Positions 7,652 to 16,112 of a DNA stretch of 64,000 bases are shown here, piece after piece. Under the pieces are notes generated by a model. That model searched no databases, had not been told where the DNA came from, and worked only from the letters and a program-made list of their open reading frames with translations. The DNA is from AC-32 sp963719275 (GTDB lineage Bacteria; Actinomycetota; Thermoleophilia; Gaiellales; Gaiellaceae). A program made the position numbers and the translations under genes. Position 1 is the stretch's first letter, and each line of letters begins with the position of its first letter. The DNA lies in the NCBI GenBank assembly GCA_963719275.1, contig CAVRBT010000021.1, positions 25,194-89,193 of the forward strand. The letters are read 5' to 3'.

Positions 7652-8316
7652 CAACTCTTGAGCAAGACCCTCCGCAACTCGTCTTCCTTGCCCGGCTGCA
7701 GGATCGCCAATACCTGGTCGCCGGGCTGGAGCTCCGTCGAGCCTACAGCGATCTCCGAGCGGCCGTTCCGCATGATCGAGATCAGGCGCGAGCCCTCGGG
7801 CAGGTCGAGCTTCTCGACGGTCTTGCCGGCGGCCGGAGCGCCGTTGTCGATCTGAACCTCCACGATCTCGAGGTTCTCCTTGCGCAGCTCGAGCAGGTGC
7901 ACGAGGTCGTGCTCGGGGACTTCGTGCTCGATCAGGGCCATCAGGCCGCGCGTCGCGGAGACCGTCGGCGAGATCCCGAGCAGGTCGAAGTGCGCCTGGT
8001 TGCGCGGGTCGTTCACGCGCGCGATCACCTTCTGCACGCCGTACTTCTCCTTGGAGAGCTGGCAGATGATCAGGTTGTCCTCGTCGTCGCCGGTCAGGGC
8101 CGCCACGATGTCCGGCGGCCGCGCGATGCCGGCGCGCTCGAGCACGAAGATCTCCGTCGCGTCGCCGAGCAGCACCTGGTGCTCGAACTCGTGCTCGAGG
8201 CGCTCGAAGCGGTCGCGCCGCTGCTCGATGAGCGTCACCTCGTGCTTCCCGTCGGAGAGGAGCACGCGCGCGAGATTCGCGCCGACCTTGCCGCCGCCAG
8301 CAATCAGGATGTACAT
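7651..8316 (-). CDS. RCK/TrkA potassium-transport regulatory protein (TrkA-N + TrkA-C)
   Basis: 221 residues: Rossmann RCK-N domain (MYILIAGGGKVGANLARVLL, the GGGKVG nucleotide loop, then GDATEIFVLERAG) and a TrkA-C domain near residues 140-221 (LPEGSRLISIMRNGRSEIAVGSTELQPGDQVLAI in two blocks). Such proteins bind NAD(H), ATP or c-di-AMP and gate K+ channels or transporters. It overlaps the next RCK gene by one base. In Mycobacterium tuberculosis the ceoB-ceoC pair lies beside an APC permease in the same way. Confidence 0.9.
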   Translation of the reverse strand: MYILIAGGGKVGANLARVLLSDGKHEVTLIEQRRDRFERLEHEFEHQVLLGDATEIFVLERAGIARPPDIVAALTGDDEDNLIICQLSKEKYGVQKVIARVNDPRNQAHFDLLGISPTVSATRGLMALIEHEVPEHDLVHLLELRKENLEIVEVQIDNGAPAAGKTVEKLDLPEGSRLISIMRNGRSEIAVGSTELQPGDQVLAILQPGKEDELRRVLLKS

Positions 8317-8747
8317 CAGTTCGCGGCAGGCTCCCTGGGCCGGACCTCGCAGGCGCGCACCGAGTCAAGGAGGACGTCGATCGCGACTGAAGTCGGGCAC
8401 ACTGTGCGCAGGCCGCGCTTGCGGTAGAACTCGGCGCGCGCGGGATCGAGCACGCGCACGACCACGCACTGGTTGTCGAAGCGCTCCTGCGCCACCTGGG
8501 CGATGACGATGTTCGTGTTGTCACCGTCGGTCGCGACCACGACGGCGTCGGTGTCCTCGATCCCGGCCTCGCGGAGCACCTGGATGTCCATGCCGTGGCC
8601 GAGCACGAAGCCGCCGGCCCAGTGGTCGCCGAGCCGGCCGAGCGCCTCTTCCTTCTCGTCGACCGCGGTCACCTCCCAGCCCTCGCGCTGGAGCTGGAGG
8701 GCGATCGCAGAGCCGACGCGGCCGCAGCCGATGACTAGAGCTTTCAC
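8316..8747 (-). CDS. RCK-N (TrkA-N) domain protein
   Basis: 143 residues, a single Rossmann domain (MKALVIGCGRVGSAIALQL, then GHGMDIQVLREAGIEDTDAVVVATDGDNTN in two blocks) with no TrkA-C domain; the C-terminal third is short. GTG 8747 is preceded by AGGTGA 5 nt upstream. It is the first gene of the RCK pair and probably forms heteromers with its neighbour to control a K+ transporter, perhaps one of the two APC-UspA proteins just upstream. Confidence 0.87.
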   Translation of the reverse strand: MKALVIGCGRVGSAIALQLQREGWEVTAVDEKEEALGRLGDHWAGGFVLGHGMDIQVLREAGIEDTDAVVVATDGDNTNIVIAQVAQERFDNQCVVVRVLDPARAEFYRKRGLRTVCPTSVAIDVLLDSVRACEVRPREPAAN

Positions 8748-8811
8748 GATTTCACCTTAGCGCCTCGCTCGCTCGCGGAGTGCTGATCGCTTGCCTCCTA
8801 CACGGTGCGTT

Positions 8812-8869
8812 AGACGTCCGCGCCGGCGGAGCCGGCACGGCCTCTGGGTCGGCGTCGCAAGCGAACGCC
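8812..8869 (+). repeat. Double-hairpin element, copy 2
   Basis: AGAC, then a stem with CGCCGGC-GGA-GCCGGC as its core (8816-8842), then GGCGTCGCAAGCGAACGCC at 8851-8869. It ends 4 nt from the stop codon of the APC-UspA gene at 8874. Confidence 0.75.
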
Positions 8870-8873
8870 TTGG

Positions 8874-10769
8874 TCAGGACGGTTCGGATCCGTCCTCCTC
8901 CATCGCGCCCTCCGGGAAGGCGACGACCAGCACCTCACAGGGCGCCTTGCGCAGCACGAACTCCACCGTCGGCGAGAAGAAGCGGGACTGCCGCCGCCAG
9001 CGCGGCGACGAGCCGACGACGATCAGATCGTTGCCGCGGCGGCTCGCCTCCTGCACGATCGCGTCGCCGATCGAGCGCGCCCTGATCGTCTCGCCCTCCA
9101 CGTCGACGCCGTGATCGGCGCCGAGGATGCGCGCTTCCGCAAGCGACGCGGCAGCGGCCTCCTCCTGGTCGTGGAGCTCGGCCTCGAGCGGCCGGTCGAG
9201 CGGGACGCGGATCACGTAGAGCGCCTCCACGTGCGCGCGGCGGTCCTCGGCCAGCTTGACGGCGGTCGCGATCATCTCCTCGCCGATCGGGCCCAGCTTC
9301 ATCGGCACGAGGATGCTCGTGAAGTGCGCCTCCGGGAGCGCCCCTGGCGGCGCCTCGACGTGCTCGAGCAGGCCTTCCCCGCGACCGCGGCGGACGAGGA
9401 AGTAGACGAGCGCGCCGGCCGCGAGCCAGGCCGGGCCGCCATAGCGCGCGCCGGGGTGCGTGCCGAGGGCGATCAGCCAGATCGCGAAGGTGGCTGCGGA
9501 GCCGACGATCGCGGGGAGCGGCACCTCGACGCCTCGGATCCGCACATTTGCCGGGGCGCGATACGGGCGCGGCAGCTCCGGCTCGCTGAAGCGGAGCTTG
9601 ATCACCGCGAGCTGGGCGGCTGTGAAGGCGGCCAGCACACCGAAGCTGAACAGGCTGGCGAGAAAGGCGACGTCGTCCTTGACAAACGACGTGCCGATCA
9701 TCAGCGCGATCGAGATCAGGGCCGCGGAGACGATCGCCTGCGGCGAGACGAGCGTTCGGCGGTTGAGCCGGCCGAAGGCGCGCGGCAGCTGGCCATGCTC
9801 CCCGAGCGAGTGCGCGAGCCGCGTGAAGCCGGAGATCGACGTGGTGACGGCCACAAGCAGGATCACCGCGCCCGTGAGGCCGACGTACACGCGCAGCGCG
9901 CCCGCGGCCGCATCCGGGAGCGGGTCGCCGAGCGCGTCGACGATTCCCATCAGGGGCGCACGCAGCCAGTCCGTGCCCAACGCGGTCGTCCCGCCGGTTG
10001 CCGGGAACGCGCTGAGCGCGACGAGCGCGATCGCGACGTAGATCAGGACGACGAGCCCGATCCCGGAGAAGAGGCTGCGGGGAAGGTCGCGCCCGGGCTC
10101 GCGCGCCTCCTCGGCGAGGTTGGCGACGGTCTCGAGGCCGGTGTACGCGAGCATCGCCAGTGGCAACGCGAACAGGATCTGGTGCCAGCTCGGGTGCGTC
10201 CCGATCGAGACGTCGTGGGTGAGCGCGTCGCCGGAGAACAGGAACGCGAAGCCGAGCACGACGAGCAGCAGCTGCGTGAGCAGGTCGAGGACGGCGACGA
10301 CGATCCCGTAGCGGTAGAAGGCCGAGCGGCGCACGAGGCGAAGGGCCGCGACCCCGAGCACGACGGCCACGCCGATAACGACGTCCCACGGGTTGTGCTC
10401 GAGCGACTCCACCTTCAGCGCCGCCCCCAGGTAGTGCGGCAGGAAGAGCGCGGACAGCGCGATGACGATCAGGTAGTCGAGGAAGAGCGCCCAACCGGTG
10501 AGGAAGCCGACGAAGTCGTTGAAGGCGCGGCGGACGAACGTGGCTGCGCCGCCCGTCTCCGGGATCGCGGTCGTGCCCTCTGCGTAGGAGAGTGCGACCA
10601 CGATGAAGAGCGCGCCGACGAGCGCAAGCACCTCCGGGGTCAGGCCCAGCGCGTGCAGGGCGATGATCCCGAGGGCGACGTAGATCGAGGAGGCGACCTC
10701 GCCGTACGCGACCGAGAAGAGCGCGGGCGCGTCGAGAACCCGCTGCAGCCCCGAAATCTTCCTCGCCAC
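8874..10769 (-). CDS. APC-family permease with C-terminal UspA domain (KimA-like architecture)
   Basis: 631 residues: about 12 transmembrane helices (residues 15-460) of the amino acid-polyamine-organocation fold, including SSIYVALGIIA and the helix-6 block LAYTGLETVANLAEEAREPGR in two parts, followed by a universal-stress-protein domain (residues about 490-625, LIVVGSSPRWRRQSRFFSPT, APCEVLVV). The APC+USP layout and length match KimA-type potassium importers, and RCK genes lie next to it; amino acid transport remains possible. GTG start at 10769. A palindromic pair at 10792-10814 lies 23 nt upstream. Confidence 0.82.
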   Translation of the reverse strand: MARKISGLQRVLDAPALFSVAYGEVASSIYVALGIIALHALGLTPEVLALVGALFIVVALSYAEGTTAIPETGGAATFVRRAFNDFVGFLTGWALFLDYLIVIALSALFLPHYLGAALKVESLEHNPWDVVIGVAVVLGVAALRLVRRSAFYRYGIVVAVLDLLTQLLLVVLGFAFLFSGDALTHDVSIGTHPSWHQILFALPLAMLAYTGLETVANLAEEAREPGRDLPRSLFSGIGLVVLIYVAIALVALSAFPATGGTTALGTDWLRAPLMGIVDALGDPLPDAAAGALRVYVGLTGAVILLVAVTTSISGFTRLAHSLGEHGQLPRAFGRLNRRTLVSPQAIVSAALISIALMIGTSFVKDDVAFLASLFSFGVLAAFTAAQLAVIKLRFSEPELPRPYRAPANVRIRGVEVPLPAIVGSAATFAIWLIALGTHPGARYGGPAWLAAGALVYFLVRRGRGEGLLEHVEAPPGALPEAHFTSILVPMKLGPIGEEMIATAVKLAEDRRAHVEALYVIRVPLDRPLEAELHDQEEAAAASLAEARILGADHGVDVEGETIRARSIGDAIVQEASRRGNDLIVVGSSPRWRRQSRFFSPTVEFVLRKAPCEVLVVAFPEGAMEEDGSEPS

Positions 10770-10791
10770 GGCCGGAGGTTACTCCCGAACA

Positions 10792-10814
10792 GTGACTGTC
10801 ACTGTGACTGTCAC
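10792..10814. promoter_or_regulatory. Tandem 11-bp palindromes GTGACTGTCAC, possible operator
   Basis: GTGACTGTCAC occurs at 10792-10802 and again at 10804-10814, one 12-bp step apart. The pair lies 23-45 nt upstream of the APC-UspA start (10769) and reaches the stop codon of the preceding small gene. A related GTGACCGTCAC lies at 20948-20958 upstream of the glycosyltransferase. Symmetry and position suggest a regulator site; no regulator can be named. Confidence 0.35.
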
Positions 10815-10981
10815 CGGCGCTTCAACAGGTACAGCCGACCGGCGCCCAGCGCGACGAACAGCACGCCGATCACGTAGCCGAGGCCGCCGCCGTGGCGCGC
10901 GGTCTGGACGAGGATCGCGAGCCCGAGCCCGATCGACACCAGGCCGAAGATGAGCGTCGCGTTGCGGTAGCCGGTTCTCAT
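10811..10981 (-). CDS. Small two-helix membrane protein, unknown
   Basis: 56 residues, ATG 10981 to TGA 10813-10811. It begins MRTGYRNATLIFGLVSIGLG and has two hydrophobic segments separated by QTARHGGG, ending in a basic YLLKRR tail, so both ends are probably cytoplasmic. It lies between the two APC-UspA genes on the same strand, and no other frame here has a protein-like composition. No family recognised; an accessory subunit of the neighbouring transporters is possible but only inferred. Confidence 0.7.
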   Translation of the reverse strand: MRTGYRNATLIFGLVSIGLGLAILVQTARHGGGLGYVIGVLFVALGAGRLYLLKRR

Positions 10982-11022
10982 CACGCACCGTCCTCACAGC
11001 CGACGTTCTGGTTGGACAGCTC

Positions 11023-11078
11023 AGACGGTCGACCGAGCGGAGCTCGGCCGACCTTGGATCGACACCGCAAGCGGCGTC
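11023..11078 (+). repeat. Double-hairpin element, copy 3
   Basis: AGAC at 11023-11026, a perfectly paired GGTCGACCGAGC / GCTCGGCCGACC around GGA (one central mismatch), then GACACCGCAAGCGGCGTC at 11061-11078. It abuts the stop codon of the gene ending at 11079. Confidence 0.8.
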
Positions 11079-12974
11079 TCACGCGGCGCGCGGCGCGGCC
11101 GCCACCATCACGCGGCACGGCGCGTTCTTGAGGACGAAGTCGACGGTGCCGCCGAAGATCCGGCCGCGACGGCGGTCCCGGTCCCGGCGCGGCGAGCCCA
11201 TGACGATGATCTCGCTGTGGCGCCGCTCCGCCTCGTCCACGATGGCGCGTCCGGCCCGCCGCGCGCGGACCAGGCGCCCGATCACGGTGACGCCGTAGGC
11301 GTCGCCGATCGCGCGCACCTCGTCAAGCAGGTCATTGGCCTTCCGCTCGGCCTCGTCCGGAAGGGGCGCGTCCAGGGGAAGCTCGAGCGGCACCTCGAGG
11401 ACGGTCAGCGCGACGATCGATGCGCGCCGCTCGGTGGCCAGGCGGCAGGCCAGGTCGACTGCGGCCTCCGACTCGCGGCGCCAGACGACCGGAACGAGCA
11501 CGTTGCGGTACTCCAACGCCACCGCCGGGCCGATCACGATGGGAGCGCGAACTGTCCTCGCGAGCGGCTCGTGCACGACGTACCGTCTGTACGCCCAGTA
11601 GAGGAGGAACCCCAGCGCGAGCCAGGCGAGGCCGGCGTAGCGCGTGCTGGGGCTCTGGGCAACGACGACGAACCACGAGAGTGCCGTCGCCGTGCCCCCG
11701 AAGACCGCGAAGAGCGGCCAGTCGACGCCTCGGAAACGAAGGTTCGGCCGCGCGCGGAACGCGAGCTCCTCGTGCGGAAAGCGCCGGCGCAACTGCACGA
11801 CTGCCGCGTGGGCGACGGTAAACGAGAGCATTGCGCCGAACGAGTACATCGTCCCGAGGAAACTCGTCTGACCCGGCAGCAGCACGAGGATCGACACGAG
11901 CCCCCCGAAGACGATCAGCGAGAGCCAAGGCGTCTTGAACCTGGGGTGCAGCCTGCGGAAGACCTCCGGCAGTTGGCGGTAGGTCGCCATGGAGTAGGTG
12001 ATGCGCGAGGCACCGATGATTCCTGCGTTCGTCGCGATGAAGAGAATCGTCGCGGCGAGGATCCCGACGTAGACCTTGAGCACGTCGAGTGCCGTCCCCG
12101 TGATCCCGAGGTTCTCGACGAGCCCGAGCACAGGGTCGTTCTGAAAGCCCCCGTCCTCCGGCGGGAGAGCGAGCCGCGTCGTCAGCTCTCCGTTGATGCG
12201 CTCCACCGGCAGCGCCGAGAGCGCGATCAGCGGCAGCGTGAAGTAGATCGCGTAGACCGCGGCCGCCACCAGCCCGATCGAACGCGGGATGCTCTTGACC
12301 GGGTCGCGCGTCTCCTCGGCAAGATTCGAGACAGTCTCTATGCCGGTGTAGGCGATCATCCCGACCGGGATCGCGAGGAAGAAATCGGGCCACGTCGGTG
12401 CGGTCCCCCAGTGGACGTTCGACGTCAGCGTCTCGGGGCTGAAGATGAGCGCGAAGCCGAGCAGTACGAGCAACAGCTGCGTCGCGAAGTCGATCAGCGC
12501 GAGGAAGATGTTCAGCCGCGCCGACTCCTGGATGCCGACGACGTTCAGGAGCACCAGCACGACGATCACCGCCGAGCCGCCGATGATGTCCCAGGGGTTC
12601 TGCTTCAGCGGCGACCAGAAGATCGAAAGGTAGTGCGGCACGAAGAACGCCGAGATGGCGATCGTGATGATGTAGTTGAGCATCTGGGCCCACGCGGCGC
12701 CGAAGGACGCGAGCTCGTTGAACGCGTGCCTTGCGAAGCTCGAGGAGCCCCCGGCCTCCGGGAAGCGCACCGTCCCCTCCGCGTACGTGAGGGCCGTCGC
12801 GCTGAAGAAGATGCCCGCGATCACGAAGACGAGCGGCGTGAGGCCAAGCGCGAAGACCGCCGTGACGCCGAGGGCGTAGTAGATCGACGAGCCGACGTTC
12901 CCGTATGCCGTCGCGAACAGCGCCGGCGTGCCGAGCACACGCTCGAGCCGCTGCTGGCGCCGCCTGCGTGACAT
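11079..12974 (-). CDS. APC-family permease with C-terminal UspA domain, second paralogue
   Basis: 631 residues from ATG 12974 (MSRRRRQQRLERVLGTPALF); the frame is open 12 codons further but that adds no recognisable sequence. About 12 helices with SSIYYALGVTAVFALG and MIAYTGIETVSNLAEETRD, then a UspA domain from about residue 495 (RNVLVPVVWRRESEAAVDLA, IIVMGSPRRDRDRRRG, APCRVMVA). Same layout as the gene at 8874-10769 and probably a gene duplication. Substrate undetermined; potassium or amino acids are the candidates. Confidence 0.82.
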   Translation of the reverse strand: MSRRRRQQRLERVLGTPALFATAYGNVGSSIYYALGVTAVFALGLTPLVFVIAGIFFSATALTYAEGTVRFPEAGGSSSFARHAFNELASFGAAWAQMLNYIITIAISAFFVPHYLSIFWSPLKQNPWDIIGGSAVIVVLVLLNVVGIQESARLNIFLALIDFATQLLLVLLGFALIFSPETLTSNVHWGTAPTWPDFFLAIPVGMIAYTGIETVSNLAEETRDPVKSIPRSIGLVAAAVYAIYFTLPLIALSALPVERINGELTTRLALPPEDGGFQNDPVLGLVENLGITGTALDVLKVYVGILAATILFIATNAGIIGASRITYSMATYRQLPEVFRRLHPRFKTPWLSLIVFGGLVSILVLLPGQTSFLGTMYSFGAMLSFTVAHAAVVQLRRRFPHEELAFRARPNLRFRGVDWPLFAVFGGTATALSWFVVVAQSPSTRYAGLAWLALGFLLYWAYRRYVVHEPLARTVRAPIVIGPAVALEYRNVLVPVVWRRESEAAVDLACRLATERRASIVALTVLEVPLELPLDAPLPDEAERKANDLLDEVRAIGDAYGVTVIGRLVRARRAGRAIVDEAERRHSEIIVMGSPRRDRDRRRGRIFGGTVDFVLKNAPCRVMVAAAPRAA

Positions 12975-13028
12975 CGGCGCGGACTCTAGAGCCCGCCGCG
13001 GCCGCCCCAACGATCATCCGTCGTCGGA

Positions 13029-13045
13029 GCCGGGCTTTGCCCGGC
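13029..13045. repeat. Short palindrome GCCGGGC-TTT-GCCCGGC
   Basis: A 7-bp perfect stem with a TTT loop, in the spacer between the second APC-UspA gene and hppA. It resembles stem 1 of the double-hairpin family, but no stem 2 follows. Confidence 0.5.
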
Positions 13046-13091
13046 GGAGGCACACGACCGCCCGCGGTGGCGCGCCAAGAAGAAGGGGGCT

Positions 13092-13118
13092 CACGGGGGA
13101 AACATGGTTTCCCCCGTG
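13092..13118 (-). terminator. Hairpin directly downstream of hppA, putative terminator
   Basis: Perfect 12-bp inverted repeat CACGGGGGAAAC / GTTTCCCCCGTG around a 3-nt loop, ending 3 nt from the hppA stop codon (13122). There is no U-run, so it may act as a Rho-independent terminator of the high-GC type or protect the mRNA end. Confidence 0.6.
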
Positions 13119-13121
13119 CTA

Positions 13122-15161
13122 CTAGCCGTGAATGGAGACGATCAGCGGGATGATCAGGATCGCGACCAGGTTCGTGATCTTGATCATCGGGTTGATCGCG
13201 GGCCCCGCGGTGTCCTTGTAGGGGTCGCCGACAGTGTCGCCCGTCACCGCGGCGGCGTGGGCCTCCGAGCCCTTGCCGCCGAAGGCGCCGTCCTCGATCA
13301 GCTTCTTCGCGTTGTCCCAGGCGCCGCCGCCCGAGGTCATCGCGATCGCGAGGAACAGACCCGTCACGATCGTCCCGATCAGCAGGCCGCCGAGCAGCTT
13401 CGCGCTGATCACCCCCGCCACGATCGGGAAAACGATCGGGATCAGGGCCGGCAGCAGCATGCTCTTGATCGCCGAGCCGGTGACGATGTCGATCGCGCGG
13501 CCGTACTCCGGGCGCGCCGTCCCTTCCATGATCCCGGGGATCTCGCGGAACTGCCGCCGCACCTCGGTCACGACCTGGCCGCCGACGCGGCCGACCGCCT
13601 CCATCGCGAGCGACGCGAACAGGAACGGCATCAGGCCGCCGATGAAGAGGCCGGCGATCACCCAGGCGTCGTCGAGCCTGAACACCGTCTGGAAGTTGTT
13701 CACCTCGAGGCCGTTGGTGTAGCCGTCGAAGAGGATCAGCGCCGCCAGCGCGGCCGAGCCGATCGCGTAGCCTTTCGTGACTGCCTTCGTCGTGTTGCCG
13801 ACGGCGTCCAGGGGGTCGGTGATCGCTCGCACCGACTCGTCGAGGTCCGCCATCTCCGCGATGCCGCCCGCGTTGTCGGTCACCGGGCCGTAGGCGTCCA
13901 GCGCGACGATCAGACCCGTCATCGACAGCTGCGCCATCACCGCGACGCCGATCCCGTAGAGGCCGGCGAAGTGGTTCGCGAGCAGGATCCCGACCGCGAT
14001 CACGACCACGGGCGCCGCGGTCGACTGCATCCCGACGGCGAGCCCCTCGATGATGTTCGTCGCGTGGCCGGTGCGCGAGGAGGACGCGATCTGCTTCACG
14101 GGTCGCCAGCGGGTGCCCGTGTAGTACTCGGTGATCGCCACCAGCAGGAAGGTGACGACGAGGCCGATGAGCGCCGAGCCGTAGAGCTCCCAGAAAGTGA
14201 AGGTGCTCGTGTCGTAGGCGAGCGTGACCGGGATGAAGCCGAGCGCCGAGAGCACGGTCGCGACGAGGATGGCCTTGTAGAGCGCATTCATGATCGAGCC
14301 ACTGCGCCCGACCCGCGCGAAGAAGGTGCCGATCACCGAGGCCAGAATCGACATCCCCCCCAGCGCGAGGGGATAGAGCTCGAGGTGCTGGGCCGGAAAG
14401 CGCTGCGAGGCGAGCAGCATCACGGCGACGGCGGTCACGGCGTAGGTCTCGAACAGGTCAGCCGCCATGCCTGCGCAGTCGCCGACGTTGTCGCCGACAT
14501 TGTCCGCGATCACGGCCGGGTTGCGCGGGTCGTCCTCGGGAATCCCCGCCTCGATCTTCCCGACGAGGTCGGCGCCGACGTCGGCGGCCTTCGTGTAGAT
14601 GCCGCCGCCGAGGCGGGCGAAGACGGAGATCAGCGAGCCTCCGAACGCGAGGCCGATCAGGTCGTCGATCGCCGAGGCACTGGAGTGGTCGAGCCACCCG
14701 GTGAGGATCCAGTAGTAGCCGGCGACCCCGAGCAGGCCGAGGCCGACGACGAGCAGGCCGGTCACCGAGCCGGCGCGGAAGGCGACGTTCAGCGCAGGCT
14801 TGAGCCCCTTCTTGGCAGCCTCCGCGGTGCGGACGTTCGAACGCACGGCGACGTTCATGCCGATGAAGCCCGCGGCCGCAGACAGCGCGGCGCCGATGAG
14901 GAAGCCCACGGCCGTGCCCCAGCCGAGCTTGTTGTAGAAACCGAGCAGGAGGAAGGGCACGATCGCGACGATCGCGATCGTCGTGTACTGCCGCCGCAGG
15001 TACGCAGCCGCGCCTTCCTGCACGGCGCGCGCGATCTCCTGCATCCGCTCGGTCCCCGCCGGCTGCGCGAGGAGCCAGTAGGTCAGCGCGATCCCGTAGG
15101 CGATCGCCACGCCCGAGCAGATCAGGGCGAAGAGCACCGCGTGGTCAGTGAAGAAATCCAT
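13122..15161 (-). CDS. hppA: Membrane-bound proton-pumping pyrophosphatase, K+-independent type
   Basis: 679 residues, about 16 helices. It hydrolyses cytoplasmic pyrophosphate and exports H+. Substrate loops are intact: DVGADLVGKIEAGIPEDDPRNP in two blocks (VGADLVGK, EDDPRNPAVIADNVGDN) and DNAGGIAEM near residues 420-430. GNTTKAVTKG carries the Lys/Thr pair that replaces the K+-binding Ala/Ala(Gly) of K+-dependent enzymes, so this one should be K+-insensitive. ATG 15161 has AGGAGGA just upstream. Confidence 0.95.
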   Translation of the reverse strand: MDFFTDHAVLFALICSGVAIAYGIALTYWLLAQPAGTERMQEIARAVQEGAAAYLRRQYTTIAIVAIVPFLLLGFYNKLGWGTAVGFLIGAALSAAAGFIGMNVAVRSNVRTAEAAKKGLKPALNVAFRAGSVTGLLVVGLGLLGVAGYYWILTGWLDHSSASAIDDLIGLAFGGSLISVFARLGGGIYTKAADVGADLVGKIEAGIPEDDPRNPAVIADNVGDNVGDCAGMAADLFETYAVTAVAVMLLASQRFPAQHLELYPLALGGMSILASVIGTFFARVGRSGSIMNALYKAILVATVLSALGFIPVTLAYDTSTFTFWELYGSALIGLVVTFLLVAITEYYTGTRWRPVKQIASSSRTGHATNIIEGLAVGMQSTAAPVVVIAVGILLANHFAGLYGIGVAVMAQLSMTGLIVALDAYGPVTDNAGGIAEMADLDESVRAITDPLDAVGNTTKAVTKGYAIGSAALAALILFDGYTNGLEVNNFQTVFRLDDAWVIAGLFIGGLMPFLFASLAMEAVGRVGGQVVTEVRRQFREIPGIMEGTARPEYGRAIDIVTGSAIKSMLLPALIPIVFPIVAGVISAKLLGGLLIGTIVTGLFLAIAMTSGGGAWDNAKKLIEDGAFGGKGSEAHAAAVTGDTVGDPYKDTAGPAINPMIKITNLVAILIIPLIVSIHG

Positions 15162-15278
15162 GTCCTCCTGCTCTCACAAAGTCGGCCGCGCTGCCGCATG
15201 GCGACGCGGTTTGAGGGTTCACAAGCCTGCGGTGCGGGAGGCTAACGGATAGGGCTGACGACCGCGCGGGAAACGCGG

Positions 15279-16070
15279 CTAGAAGCGTGCGCCGAGCAGC
15301 GCATTGGCGCAGAGGTGCTCCTCCGGCTGCGGCGGAATCCTCGGGACGACCGCGAAGAGCAGCTCGCGCAGCCGCTCGTTGTTCTCGTTGAAGACGGTCA
15401 CGACCTGCTCGTGCGAGACCGGTTCGGTGCCCTCGACGCCGACGTCGTGGTCGGTGACCATCGAGATGTTCGCGTAGCAGAGCTCGAGCTCGCGGGCGAG
15501 GTAACCCTCCGGGTACGCGGTCATGTTGATCACGTCCCAGCCGGCCTCCTGAAACCAGCGCGACTCCGCGCGCGTCGAGAAGCGCGGGCCCTGGATCGTG
15601 ACCACCGTGCCGCCGTCGCGGACCGGGATCCCCAGCTCCCGCGCGGTGTCGACGAGCAGCGTGCGCAGGTCCGGGCAGTACGGGTCGGCCGCGGAGACGT
15701 GGGTCGTCTCCGGGCCGTCGTAGAACGTGTCCTTGCGGCCGCTCGTGCGGTCGACGAACTGGTCGCAGACGACGAACTCGCCGAGCTGCAGCTCCGCCCT
15801 CAGCGCGCCCGACGCGTTCGGGCCGATGATGCGCCGGACGCCGAGCTCCTTCATCCCCCACACGTTCGCGCGGTACGGGATCGCGTGCGGCGGCAGCTCG
15901 TGGTTGCGCCCGTGGCGGGGCAGGAAGGCGACCCGCGCGCCTTCGATCTCGCCGACCACGTAGGGCGCCGAGGGCTTGCCGTAGGGCGTGTCGAGCTCGA
16001 CTTCCTCGACGTCGTCGAGGAACGAGTAGAAGCCCGACCCGCCGAAGATGCCGACGTCTGCGCCCGCCAT
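15279..16070 (-). CDS. mtnP: S-methyl-5'-thioadenosine phosphorylase
   Basis: 263 residues, usual length for the MTAP branch of PNP/MTAP phosphorylases. Landmarks: FGGSGFY at the phosphate loop, FLPRHGRNHELPPHAIPYRANVW in two blocks, GPNASGAL, TIQGPRFSTRAES, and INMTAYPEGYLARELELCYA (NMT binds the nucleoside). It splits methylthioadenosine from polyamine synthesis to adenine and methylthioribose-1-phosphate. It could alternatively use methylthioinosine; the sequence does not settle this. Confidence 0.92.
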   Translation of the reverse strand: MAGADVGIFGGSGFYSFLDDVEEVELDTPYGKPSAPYVVGEIEGARVAFLPRHGRNHELPPHAIPYRANVWGMKELGVRRIIGPNASGALRAELQLGEFVVCDQFVDRTSGRKDTFYDGPETTHVSAADPYCPDLRTLLVDTARELGIPVRDGGTVVTIQGPRFSTRAESRWFQEAGWDVINMTAYPEGYLARELELCYANISMVTDHDVGVEGTEPVSHEQVVTVFNENNERLRELLFAVVPRIPPQPEEHLCANALLGARF

Positions 16071-16112
16071 CGCGGCGCGGAGCCTAGCGACCCCGCGCCG
16101 CGCTCACGGTGC

